From positions 6,178 through 70,177 of the forward strand of contig NW_022261843.1 in the NCBI RefSeq assembly GCF_009602425.1: 64,000 bases of DNA, read 5' to 3'. The translations under genes were made by a program, and so were the position numbers. Source of the stretch: Actinia tenebrosa. Its lineage: Eukaryota > Cnidaria > Anthozoa > Actiniaria > Actiniidae. Within the stretch, counting starts at the first letter, position 1; every line of letters starts with the position of its first letter. This document shows, one piece after another, positions 21,114-30,623 of this stretch. The notes under the pieces were generated by a model. It ran no database searches. It was not told where the DNA came from and saw only the letters and a program-made list of their open reading frames with translations.

Positions 21114-22148
21114 ATGAAGGATATTAATGATTCGAGTATTTTTACGAACATGAGCACCTTAATTGCAAACTCGTCCAAGGACCACGACGCTGCGACTCAA
21201 GCTTTGATTGAAGTTTATTTAAAATTTGAGCTGGCTTCCGTGGTTTTCCTCGTCCTTCTTGCTGCCGTAACCATACCAACGAACATCTTACTTCTGATGT
21301 TGATTCGTATGGATCCTCTAAAGTGCTTCAATAAGCCGACAACCCCGTTTATCGTAGGACTAGCAGTCGCCGATTTGTTGACCGGGCTAACAACGGAGCC
21401 GTTTTTCGCCATCTATTACTACGCGCGCCACATCAGCCCTTCAAGAACAGTCAGCCCAGGAGTTCTGCTTCTTTATCGAGCTGGTCAGTTCGCTTCTACT
21501 GTGGCTATTAGCTCATCTTTCCTTATTGTTCTAGCTTTGTCTTGGTCTCAGTACATTGCTGTAGCCTTCCCACATCGTTATTCGACCTTGATCACTCGCA
21601 AACGAGTAACAGTGTGCGTATGTGGAAGCTGGGTGTACTTCTTTTGTTTCTCTCTCCTTCAGTTTGCCAAGATTGACCTGATTAGTTTCCTAAAAGCCGA
21701 CCTAGTGCTGCACCCGACATTGATCTCAGCCGTGCTTCTTATAACGATTATTCTTCTCTATAAATCGTTCCAACAAGAAATCCAGAGAAAAAGAAGTTTT
21801 GCAGGTCGTTCTAAAAACGACCACGAAAACAGAGCGCGTAAGGAGGCAGAAAACATAGAGCGGCAGTTCACTATTGTAACCATCTACCTAGCAGGGATCC
21901 TCCTAGCTTCTGCCTTGCCACATATGGTTATACAGTACGTCTTCCTCTACGGTACCTTCTCTGTACGCGGCCATATGTATTTGTCAATCTGTCTTCGCGT
22001 AAGGGATTTGCTGTTGTTTCTAAAAGTCGCTTTGGATGCGTTCATATACGCATGGAGGCTCAAAACCTACCGCCAAACTTTCCAACACACTGTGAAGTGT
22101 TGTGTGTTTAAGAGAAAAGACAATGGAGGGAATTCCCTCATTATCTGA
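21114..22148 (+). CDS. Atypical class A orphan receptor (anthozoan-type)
   Basis: Intronless, 344 residues, seven hydrophobic segments. The open frame extends 11 codons upstream to a TTG at 21081, but the first ATG is at 21114, with an Asn-rich N terminus (NDSS, NMS, NSS glycosylation sites) fitting an extracellular end. TM2 carries the usual LAVADLLTGL. The DRY motif is replaced by Ser145-Gln146-Tyr147 (SWSQYIAVAFPHRY), and NPxxY by DAFIY (308-312). TM5 is followed by a basic, Glu/Arg-rich third loop. These departures from consensus are frequent in the large lineage-specific receptor sets of corals and anemones. Ligand and coupling unknown. The missing DRY arginine makes ordinary G-protein activation uncertain. 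Confidence 0.85.
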   Translation: MKDINDSSIFTNMSTLIANSSKDHDAATQALIEVYLKFELASVVFLVLLAAVTIPTNILLLMLIRMDPLKCFNKPTTPFIVGLAVADLLTGLTTEPFFAIYYYARHISPSRTVSPGVLLLYRAGQFASTVAISSSFLIVLALSWSQYIAVAFPHRYSTLITRKRVTVCVCGSWVYFFCFSLLQFAKIDLISFLKADLVLHPTLISAVLLITIILLYKSFQQEIQRKRSFAGRSKNDHENRARKEAENIERQFTIVTIYLAGILLASALPHMVIQYVFLYGTFSVRGHMYLSICLRVRDLLLFLKVALDAFIYAWRLKTYRQTFQHTVKCCVFKRKDNGGNSLII

Positions 22149-24151
22149 CTGCATCATTGCGTCCTTGAACACTTCTAACGCGACACGCGGGAGAGATCTC
22201 GCAATATTATGAAAAAGCCGAGCTACAAAAAAGCCTAAAAAACAGCGATCCGGGTTCGTATCCCGGACTCAGTATCATATCATATGTATAATACTCTTTG
22301 ACCCATATATATATATATATGCCGTTAAAATTTCATAAAACTTGCTTACTGGGAAAAGCTTTAAAAATAATGAACCATAGACTGAGAGCTATTTCCACTG
22401 TGAAGTTAATTGACTTGTGAACTTGACTTCAGGAATCATTGATTTTGAATTGATAAATGATTATAAGGAAAACACCCGTCGCAAGGACGTTTCGCGGGAG
22501 CCCGAGTGTCCTCGCTTCATGTGCTCTTGTTCTGGAAGCCAAAAGTGAAGCCGATCTGATAATATGGATGCACACTGGTAATCGGATTATCAAAAAAAAT
22601 CGAAAAACATCAAAGAACATTTTCATGCTTGCCAGTTCCCTACGAAATACGAAAGGAAGATTTAATTTTTTTAATGGAAACTGCGGACGAAAAAGATGAC
22701 GAAGACGTTGACTCAATCGTGGGAACTCAAGAATGCGAGTGGGGGTGTCCAGGTGCTCAAACCACTCCATAAAATTCCACAAACAAGACCGAACGTTCTA
22801 AGAAAACAATTTAAATCGAGTACCTTATGAAAATATTTTGATTCAGCGGGTAATTGTTCAAGGTTAGATTTGATTTATGTGTTTTCAAAGCCGTCTAAGT
22901 GTTGTCCGGCCGTTACGTACTTAAAAATATCATTGCAGTTCACGTACCATGACGCTACCTACTTATGAAGATATATACCATGTAGTATAATCTTTGAAAT
23001 ATTAGGTTCTTGATAATTCATGATTAAGTCGTAGGACTGCGACAAGTTCGAGTTTCTTTTTCGTAAAAATAAAAAAAAAAAAAAAAAAAAAAACAAGAAT
23101 GAAAGGGAAAGGCAAAATATGATATTACTGTAATTTATCGTATTAATTAACCTTGCCAATTATCTATGATATATAGCAAATACATAATGTTAAGAACGCA
23201 CTTGGCATTTCTAAGTGCATATCCACATTGTACTCGAATTTGAATCCTGAGAAGAAAAGAATTTGAAAATTGAAAATTATTAACGGCTATTCGGTTACGA
23301 ATAAAACAGCCTCATCTATGACACACAGCAGACTTAACATAGGAAGGATGAATATGGAAAGCAAACAATGACCCTCCTAAAAATGTATTTTTGAATTTTA
23401 TTTATCCATTCACCTTCTCTGATATGAAAGTCGAAAGTGCGAAAAAAATTATTTCATTTTGAGTCGGAGCAACAAAAATTTTGCGCGACTGGGTTCTCGC
23501 GATGTCCTTTTGTGATCGGGAATTTCTACCGCATTGTCGTGAATTTTTCTCGCCAAATCTCATGCGTTTGCTCTCTGCTTTGAAAGAGTGTACACTACTG
23601 AGATGCACGAGAGAGAGACAGAAAATAAAGAGGAGAGAAGGAGAAAGAAAGAAAGAAAAACGGGAAAAAAAGAGGAACAGAAAAAGAAAGCGAGTAAAAC
23701 TGATAAGTTCAATACGAAAGGAAGAAAAAGATAAGCAACTCAGTATCCCTAGCATAGGTCTTAAACATATATAAACCTTGGGGGTCAGGTAATAAGCATT
23801 TGACATTTCTAAGTGATAGCTAGCCTCTAGCATAAAGTACCTCTTAAAAAGATGCGAAAAACAGCGCAAGCGGAAGGGAAAATATGATAACAACGGGCGT
23901 TATCTTTTTAAGTTCTTTGAAGTGGAAAGATTAATTGCGAAGAAGACAAACGAGACACAAATGTCGCTAAAGTAGTGCCTTGGATTGGTCACCCTGTGGT
24001 ATCGCGCGGTCCTTCTGGGAAAGCGAAAGTAACGCCTGGACATTTTGAAGTTCAAAATGGCGGATTGTTGGTAATCTTGTCAAACGCCTGAATTATGCGA
24101 ATTTGTTACAAAAATATAACTAAATAGCAAAGAAAACTTGTCCTTTTGACA
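22149..24151. other. Intergenic region with simple repeats
   Basis: No gene seen. A tRNA T-arm-like word (CCGGGTTCGTATCCCGG) at about 22248-22266 lacks the other tRNA arms. There is an AT run near 22308, an A run at about 23069-23091 and a purine-rich segment at about 23610-23700. The TUBD1 promoter should lie near 24.0 kb. Confidence 0.5.
24053..24063 (+). promoter_or_regulatory. YY1-like CAAAATGGCGG motif before TUBD1
   Basis: CAAAATGGCGG 89 bp before the TUBD1 start codon. It contains an ATG that opens a five-codon upstream frame (stop at 24072-24074). The same word is in the divergent promoter at 12294. Confidence 0.45.
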
Positions 24152-26008
24152 ATGTCAATCGTAACTCTCCAACTTGGGCAGTGCGGAAATCAAATAGGAC
24201 GTGAACTTTTTAACCTTTTGGTCGAAGATGCGAGCCACATCAACCCTCGCTATATATCAAGGGCAATGGACAGAAAAACGTGTGCAGAGTACGAAGAAGA
24301 GTCCATTGAAAGATTCTTCACACGTACAGAAGACGACAGTTTGAATGCTAGAGCTGTGTCGATTGATATGGAATCAAAGGTCATAAGTCAAACCATGGCA
24401 GAGGCGCACAAATCTGGAAAATGGTCCTACCCACCTGGTCAACAGTTCAGTCAAAAAAGAGGGTCTGGAAATAACTGGGCACATGGTTTCTGTGAACATG
24501 GACCGAAGTCTATGGATACTATTTTAGAAATGGTCCANAGAGAAGTAGAAAAGTGCGACCGTTTTGATGGATTTTTGACACTTCTGAGCCTTGCTGGAGG
24601 AACTGGATCTGGAGTTGGAGCTTTTGTGACCAATTCTCTTAGAGACTTTTTTCCTCATTCGTTCATTTTGAACCATGTAGTATGGCCATTTGGAATGGGA
24701 GAGGTAATCGTGCAGAACTACAATGCTATATTAACTTTATCTCAGCTCTACAAATCCTCAGATGGTATAATTATTGTGGAGAATGACAAACTACAGACAA
24801 TCTGTTCAAAATTAATGAATATAAAAAACATATCTTTTAGAGACATTAATAAGCTTATATCACATAATCTTGGAAGTATCTTACAGCCAGTTAAGATTTT
24901 CAGTGCTTCACAGAGTGATGCATATTTTAAGAAAGTCATGTCTGTGCCCAGTTTATTGGGAGAAATTGTGGAACAATTATGCCCTCATCCAGAGTACAAG
25001 CTGTTGAGTCTAAGAAATATTCCTCAAATGGCTGAAAAGTCACTTGAATACAGCTGCTTTAGTTGGCCTGGACTTCTTAAACATCTTAGGCAAATGTTGA
25101 TTGCTGATGCCAATATGGAGGAAGGTAGGTTTGAGGTGTATTAATCTGGCATTGCTAACATGTTTAAAGTGCCTATGACACTTATTTTTTTGTATCAAAA
25201 TATAAGTAACTCTAAGAGAGGTGGTGAAAATTTTTTTTGATTTTGACACTTCTTTCTATTTTTTCCGAGCAGTTAGATGTGCAATTTCCAAAACATGACC
25301 TAACGACAAGGGAGACTAGGCTTGAAAAATATTTGATTTCTAAAGGGGATCGTACTGTTTAGATGTTGTTTTAAAACCCAGAAAAGATCCACATAGCCTC
25401 AGCCCAAACCCATATTATCATAAGAGGTCCCTAAGGTTTCAATTTTTTATAGAGAGTTTTGGAAAATTAAACTTCATGAAGAAATTAGGGATTAGGGAGA
25501 TTCTCTGACAAAAGCTTTCCTCTCATATTTAAGTTTATAGAAAGAATTTTTTTCTTTGCTAGGAATTGACTGGGAAGTACGACTGCCTACTCAAGTAATT
25601 CCCGATTCTCAATGCACCAATTCATTTCTTCCATCCAGTCAACCCCTGACGAGTAAGTTTACTAAGTCTATTGCCAATATGATCGTGATGAGAGGAAAAG
25701 ATGTTCACTTAGCAGATCCTTCAGCTTTCACAGATCCTAACCTTTATGTAGACTGGATGCCTCCACTTGCTTCATCAACATTAAGGTGTCATCCAAGACC
25801 CTTTAATAACTATGAGAAGTCAGCAACGTTGCTGAGTAATAGCCAATCCCCTGTCGTATCATTAAATACTGTCGTTGAAAAGGCTTGGAACATGTTTGCT
25901 TCAAGGGCATATGTTCATCAGTATTTAAAGTTTGGGATAACTGAAGATGAGTTTGTTGATAGCTTTGCTTGCTTAGAGCAGGTGATAAAGAATTACTCAT
26001 CATTGTGA
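24152..26008 (+). CDS. TUBD1: Delta-tubulin
   Basis: Delta-tubulin is the tubulin-family GTPase linked to triplet microtubules of centrioles and basal bodies. Two exons, 24152-25124 and 25563-26008, give 472 residues (human 453). The start [16 protein letters not shown] is the delta-tubulin N terminus; a TTG six bases upstream is in frame but not a start. The nucleotide-binding T4 loop is [12 protein letters not shown]. Other matching blocks: [61 protein letters not shown] before the splice, and [35 protein letters not shown] after it. The single intron interrupts the codon after MEEG, and the phase is clean. One ambiguous base lies at 24538 (codon 129). It indicates an organism that builds motile cilia with standard basal bodies. 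Confidence 0.97.
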
Positions 26009-26070
26009 TAATACTGTATCAGTATATATAAATTATGTACTTATGGGACCCAAGATCAGCCTGTCTTTTT

Positions 26071-26430
26071 AAGCTTTATGAGGTTTAGGAAAAAAGGTTA
26101 AATTGGTATCGTAGTGCATTGTGGGACTGACTTTTAAAGCCATTCTCGATCACACACGCCCTCTAGTGATGGTTTTTGTCGTGAAGGTTTTGGTGGACGT
26201 CAATAACAAGGTGCTTCCATAACGCTGTTCAAAAACACAAAGCTATAAGGGCACATGCCTATAGAATGTCATGGAAACGACTTGATTGACATCCACCAAA
26301 AGCTTCTTCGTCGTGACAGAAACAATCACTAGAGCGGCGCATGTGATCGAGAATGGCTGTAAGGGATATATTTTTAAGATGGAATCTATTTTGTCTCATA
26401 ACACAGTTCCACCCCCTGAGATGATAAGGT
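26071..26430. mobile_element. MITE, GCAGTGCATTGTGGG family, copy 2, interrupted
   Basis: The left half (GTAGTGCATTGTGGGACTG) and the right half (AGGGATATATTTTTAAGATGG, then GTCTCATAACACAGTTCCAC) are separated by the inserted element at 26138-26358. Lies just past the TUBD1 stop, so it may be within its 3' UTR. Confidence 0.7.
26138..26358. mobile_element. Palindromic element nested in the MITE
   Basis: Perfect 17-bp ends AGCCATTCTCGATCACA (inverted at the right) around arms that continue imperfectly (CTCTAGTGAT, TTTTGGTGGA). TAA lies on both sides and could be a target duplication. About 221 bp, non-coding. Confidence 0.75.
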
Positions 26431-26547
26431 AAAAAAATAACATGTCAGAATATCTTGGAGGTGTTTGAAGGATTTTTTATTATTAATACATTAGTTTTTT
26501 TTATAATTTGTTATAAATTTCTCTTTCAAGTTTAAATCAACACTTCA

Positions 26548-26795
26548 TAGCCTGGGTACAGCTGAACGTTTCACTCAAGAGTAAAGTCTGGCTGTATGCA
26601 GGCTAAAATCTTTCAGATACTTTACTAGTTAAAATCATGTTGTTTCAATAAATTGATAGAGTAAAATATATAGCCTGCTTGCAGCTGAACTTTTCACTCA
26701 AGAGTAAAGTCTGGCTGCATACAGGCTAAAATCTTTCAGATACTTTACTAGTTAAAATCATGTTGTTTTAATAAATTGATAGACTAAAATATTAT
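26548..26795 (+). repeat. Tandem duplication, ~123-bp period
   Basis: Two copies of a unit that starts TAGCCTG, contains CAGCTGAAC, TTTCACTCAAGAGTAAAGTC and TCTTTCAGATACTTTACTAG, and ends with AATAAATTGATAGA. Within each unit TAGCCTG and CAGGCTA form an inverted pair, so each copy could itself be a small palindromic element. Confidence 0.8.
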
Positions 26796-26934
26796 TAATA
26801 AAAAACATTTTGATTGACACAAATATGACTACATTTTAGTTTTTGCTTTGTTATATAATTATTATTAGATATACAAATGTTCAAGGTGAGGTAATATGGG
26901 CAACAAACTAGTGGCCGGTGTTCCATGATTGAAT

Positions 26935-27128
26935 TGGAATAAGCCTGAAGTGAGATGATGTTTTACCCCCATCTCTAGACCATAATCCTTTTCACATTGC
27001 TTTTGTTCTTTAATTATGACTACTGTTCCAGTATTCTATAAGGAATCAAAAATTTTAATATGAAAGAATTTAAAAAAACTATTATGGTATAGAGTCGGGG
27101 GTAAAACGTCATCTCGCTTCAGGCTTAT
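26935..27128. mobile_element. MITE with ~33-bp inverted ends
   Basis: AATAAGCCTGAAGTGAGATG then ATGTTTTACCCCC at the left are mirrored by GGGGGTAAAACGTCATCTCG and CTTCAGGCTTATT at the right. No coding. Its right end abuts the family-B SINE fragment. Confidence 0.8.
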
Positions 27129-27305
27129 TTAGAAGTTGATTTTTGTGGAGGGATGAAAACTGGAGAAAACTCCTAGAATTGCAGGGGAAATCAACTAGAA
27201 ATAACTCACGACAACAAGTCTTGGGAATTGAGCCTGGGTAGCAGTGGTGAGAGGTGACCGCTCTCACTGTTATGCCCCATAAAGAACAAAAATACTTTCC
27301 ACACA
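27125..27305 (-). mobile_element. SINE-like family B, minus orientation
   Basis: Read on the minus strand it shows the family-B block order: a head with GTGAGAGCGGTCACCTCTCA, a B-box-like GGCTCAATTCCC, then GTTTTCATCCCTCC and AAAAATCAACTTCTAAAT. The 28520-28690 copy matches the head and tail blocks. Confidence 0.55.
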
Positions 27306-28011
27306 TTTGCACAACAATTGTTGCTCACATTACCACTCCCTGCACAATAAATCGTTTATAAATTGAATTAGTAATATATTTACATATGTTACTCGATATC
27401 CTACTTCTTACTGGCCAAGAGCCATAAACCAATAGCTGGTATCCTGTGAACTTGATATAAAAATGTATTATCTACAGAAAAACAGATTATAGATAATCAT
27501 TTAGAGTTCACCCTAGGTCGCAACAGGAGGTTGTAATGTTTGCTATTTTCCAAAAAATAAAAAATAAAACCTTTATCCTTAGTTTACGGCTTTCGCATGG
27601 TATCGTAACCTATCAAGATCAATCGCAAATTATCAGATGACACAGCCTTGGTCATAAAAACTCATGATATGCTCAACCTCGTCTGATATATGTTTAAACA
27701 TCTAAATTTCTAAAATAAATATCTGTTACTAAACTTATTGCTAAAATAATAATAAAAAGCATTTAAATTAGATAATACTAATCTTTTAGACTACAAATTG
27801 GGTAACATTCAGGATTGATCAAGGAAGTAGATCTACTAAATCAATCATGAGAAAATCTAAATGTTGGAACCCACGACAACCCACACCACACACATGCTAT
27901 TGTGGTTTTGAGACTGTTTCATAATCAAGCTAATGAACAGTGGACACAAAACAAGTCACAACATAGACCCTCCTTTGCTACAGGCCCTATTTGTATTTTT
28001 TCACAACAGTT
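27306..28011. other. Intergenic, nothing recognised
   Basis: AT-rich, short frames only, no repeat partner noticed within the window. Confidence 0.45.
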
Positions 28012-28294
28012 ACAGTAGAGTGCAAACCATATATCCATGAAATAGCACAGAAACTAAATAGCACTAAACACAACTATTTCTTTCGTTTTCAACTGTTTCG
28101 TTGGTGCTATTTTGTACTAATAAGCTAGTACTAGACTACAAACACTCAATGTGTTCAATAGTTATCACTATTTAGTAGTAAATAGCACTAATTAAACAAA
28201 AGAAAACAATAGAATTAGCATAATACAGCACTATTTAGTGATATTATGTTGCACACTTTTAGTGTTTGCATTCTATTTCATATGGTTTGCACTA
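28012..28294. mobile_element. Palindromic element, TAGAGTGCAAACCATAT ends
   Basis: The left end TAGAGTGCAAACCATATATC is mirrored by CATATGGTTTGCACTATA at the right. The inner arms carry AAATAGCAC words in both orientations. Larger relative of the element at 8623-8778. Confidence 0.65.
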
Positions 28295-28519
28295 TATTAT
28301 CATGTGGTTGCTGTATCAAGTTCAGTCAGCACTCAGAAATCCTACAATTTTGACAAAATATGACCAAAGAATTAATTTCATAGTTTTTATTGCACTTGAC
28401 CCAGTGGCCCAGGGGTTCCCTAAATGAGTGCAAACTGAAGTGAGGTTTTTGGGTCAAGATGATAAATTTCATGAAAAACTATGTAAGATATGCTATAGTG
28501 GGAAGCACTGGTGGTATGT

Positions 28520-28690
28520 GCTGCTAATGCGCTGCCTCTCACCAATGTGGCCCAAGTTCGAGTCCTGCCGATCTCGATGTCGTATGTGAGTAGAGTTGTT
28601 TGTTGGTTCTCTCCTGTGCTTTGAGGTTTTTTCTCCGGGTTCTCCGGTTTTCCTCCCTCCTCAAAAATCAACTTCTAAATTCTAATTCGA
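28520..28690 (+). mobile_element. SINE-like family B, best-preserved copy
   Basis: GCGCTGCCTCTCACCAATG, then a B-box-like AGTTCGAGTCCTGC, TATGTGAGTAGAGTTGTTTG, CTCCGGTTTTCCTCCCTCC and AAAAATCAACTTCTAAATTC. The head is tRNA-like only at the B box; the A box is weak. Partial copies: 16920-17045, 27125-27305 (minus), 34955-35000, 41545-41650, 46889-47010 (minus), 48955-49010, 50690-50800. Confidence 0.65.
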
Positions 28691-29093
28691 TCTTTCACTT
28701 AGTTTGGAGCCTAGCTCTGTTGTGATTGTCCCATGCTGTGATATGACAGCGAAAAGCTTTGTATATATATATTTTTTCATAGCACTATTTGCAGCTCCTG
28801 TTCGAAATTCCATGTATCTTACATAATTTGTCTTAAAATTCATTTCAAGAATGACTCAATAATCTTACTACCATGTACCTGCATTTAGGATACCACAAGG
28901 CTGTGGGCTCAACTGCAATAAGGGTCACAGATGTGTCCCAGGACTCACTTCACTCGTGTTGACAAGGGCTTCCTAAATATTAACAACAACAACACAATGC
29001 TTGGGACCCAAGTGTGTCCCATGACTCACTTCAATCACGTTGAAGAGGGCTTTCTAAATATAAATTGGCACCCCAAACACAATGTTTAGTATC

Positions 29094-29303
29094 CCAATAG
29101 ACCTCTTTACCTTGGGTGAAATGTTTTCCCATTTCAGACTGCATGTGTCTTTCTCTTGGAAATAAGATCGTTTGTTTGAGTTGTGCATATACATATTCAT
29201 GTGTCTTCTCATGCTCAACCATTAAACAAAGAAATGATACTCTAGGGTATGACGTGGTCTGAAATGGAAAAACATTATGCCCAAGGTAAAGAGGTCTAAT
29301 TGA
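29094..29303. mobile_element. MITE, CCCATTTCAGACCACGTG family, copy 1
   Basis: Long ends: TAGACCTCTTTACCTTGGG, then TTTTCCCATTTCAGAC, mirrored by GTCTGAAATGG, then CCCAAGGTAAAGAGGTCTA. The centre has AATAAGATCGTTTGTTTGAG and an AAACAAAGAAATGATACTCT block seen in all copies. Copies 2-7 are all in NF1 introns. Confidence 0.85.
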
Positions 29304-29428
29304 GTTGTAACGTGGGTATACCAGGAAATGGTTGCACAAGACAAGGGTGCTAGGGAAAAAATTGGTGGTTTTTTAGCTGTTAAGATTCTGTTATACTGGT
29401 GTTTTTTTAGCCGTTAAATTAACAAATA

Positions 29429-29599
29429 GACATCAGTTTTTTATGTGTCTGTCCTCTTATTGACGATAAATTGCGTCATCACATTGTCAAAGTAGTGTGG
29501 ATTCACGAGGCGTAGCCGAGTGGATCCGCATACTACTTTGACAATGTGATGACGAAATTTATCGTCAATAAGAGGACAGACACATAAAAAACTGATGTC
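29429..29599. repeat. Near-perfect ~70-bp-arm hairpin
   Basis: GACATCAGTTTTTTATGTGT and onward through TATTGACGATAAATTGCGTC are mirrored almost base for base, with a ~35-bp loop that contains GGATTCACGAGGCGTAGCC. A copy at 53568-53785 keeps the left arm but has lost the right arm. Confidence 0.85.
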
Positions 29600-30200
29600 A
29601 ATTTGTTTTTTACAATAACAAAAACGATAAAAACTTCTCATTTTTAGCGATCAAAACAACCAACGGAAAGAGCGAGCGCTCGTTGACGTCAGCTTTATCT
29701 GTCTGTCCTCTTATTGATGATAAAAAATAACCAATCAGCGCGCGAGAACTTTGTAAGTTATTGTAAAAACTTATTTAAACTGTTACTTATCTGTTCTGTT
29801 ATGTGCTGGCTTGATTTTTTCAGTTTTCTTGTCTATATACACCAAAAATACTACTGTGACCAACGGTTCAATCGTACATAACGGACTACTGTATCCTATA
29901 CCTACCTCGTGACTGCATGCTTACGTAAGCATACACATCAGTTAATAAGTTAATTCAAATTAATTCAATATTTTTTGCATTTTGGGGAGGGTCATTGAAA
30001 AAAAAAGACTTTTATCAAAGGTCATCCTTTCTTATTGTTAACTTATTAGTAGAAGGGTCTTCTCCTTTTCTTAAATTATATATATTTTTCTAATATCTAG
30101 TTAGTTGTCGTAGTTTATCTTTGAAAATAAAGTGAAAAGCCACATCACAAAGGGGCATGAAAAACTCCAGTCCACTCCCATTGCACCATCTTGATTATAA

Positions 30201-30339
30201 TTAGGCCTAGGGCAAACGTTGAACTTTCCATGCACCGAACTTAATTACATGAAAGAATGCCGCCTCATTATCACCTGATATCCATTGTTTTTAATGAGTT
30301 TGGTGCATGGAAAGTTTGACGCTTGTCCTAGGCCTTAGG
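30201..30339. mobile_element. MITE with ~35-bp inverted ends
   Basis: TTAGGCCTAGGGCAAACGTT and AACTTTCCATGCACCGAACT at the left are mirrored by TTTGGTGCATGGAAAGTTTG and GTCCTAGGCCTTA at the right. About 139 bp, no coding. Confidence 0.8.
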
Positions 30340-30623
30340 AATTTAAAGGTAGTAGTGATGTTTTGAAAGTTTTCAAAATTTGGATGAGTTTTTAGGCAAG
30401 TCCAATTTGAGAACTTTCAAAACTTCACGAGTATCTATAAATTCAGAATCGTACAAGAAGACTGTACGATTTAAAAAGAGATAATACACTCAACAAAATT
30501 GAGCAACTCAATTGGGAGCTCTACAGAGTACAATATTTGGGATTTAATTGTACTCCTCTTGTCCAATCAGAATCGAGTAATTTTGTCAAGTGTATTATTA
30601 ATGGCTTTTTATCACCACCATTT
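30340..30623. other. 3' flank of the MYND gene
   Basis: AT-rich. Contains a loose inverted pair around 30365-30425 (GAAAGTTTTCAAAATT, AACTTTCAAAACTT). Part is presumably the 3' UTR of the minus-strand gene. Confidence 0.4.

Larger units (their letters stand above)
28691..30200. other. Intergenic, repeat-rich
   Basis: Besides the MITE at 29094-29303 and the hairpin unit at 29429-29599 there is a loose duplication at about 28920-28995 and 28995-29060 (CCCAGGACTCACTTCA and CCCATGACTCACTTCA). Nothing else was recognised. Confidence 0.45.
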
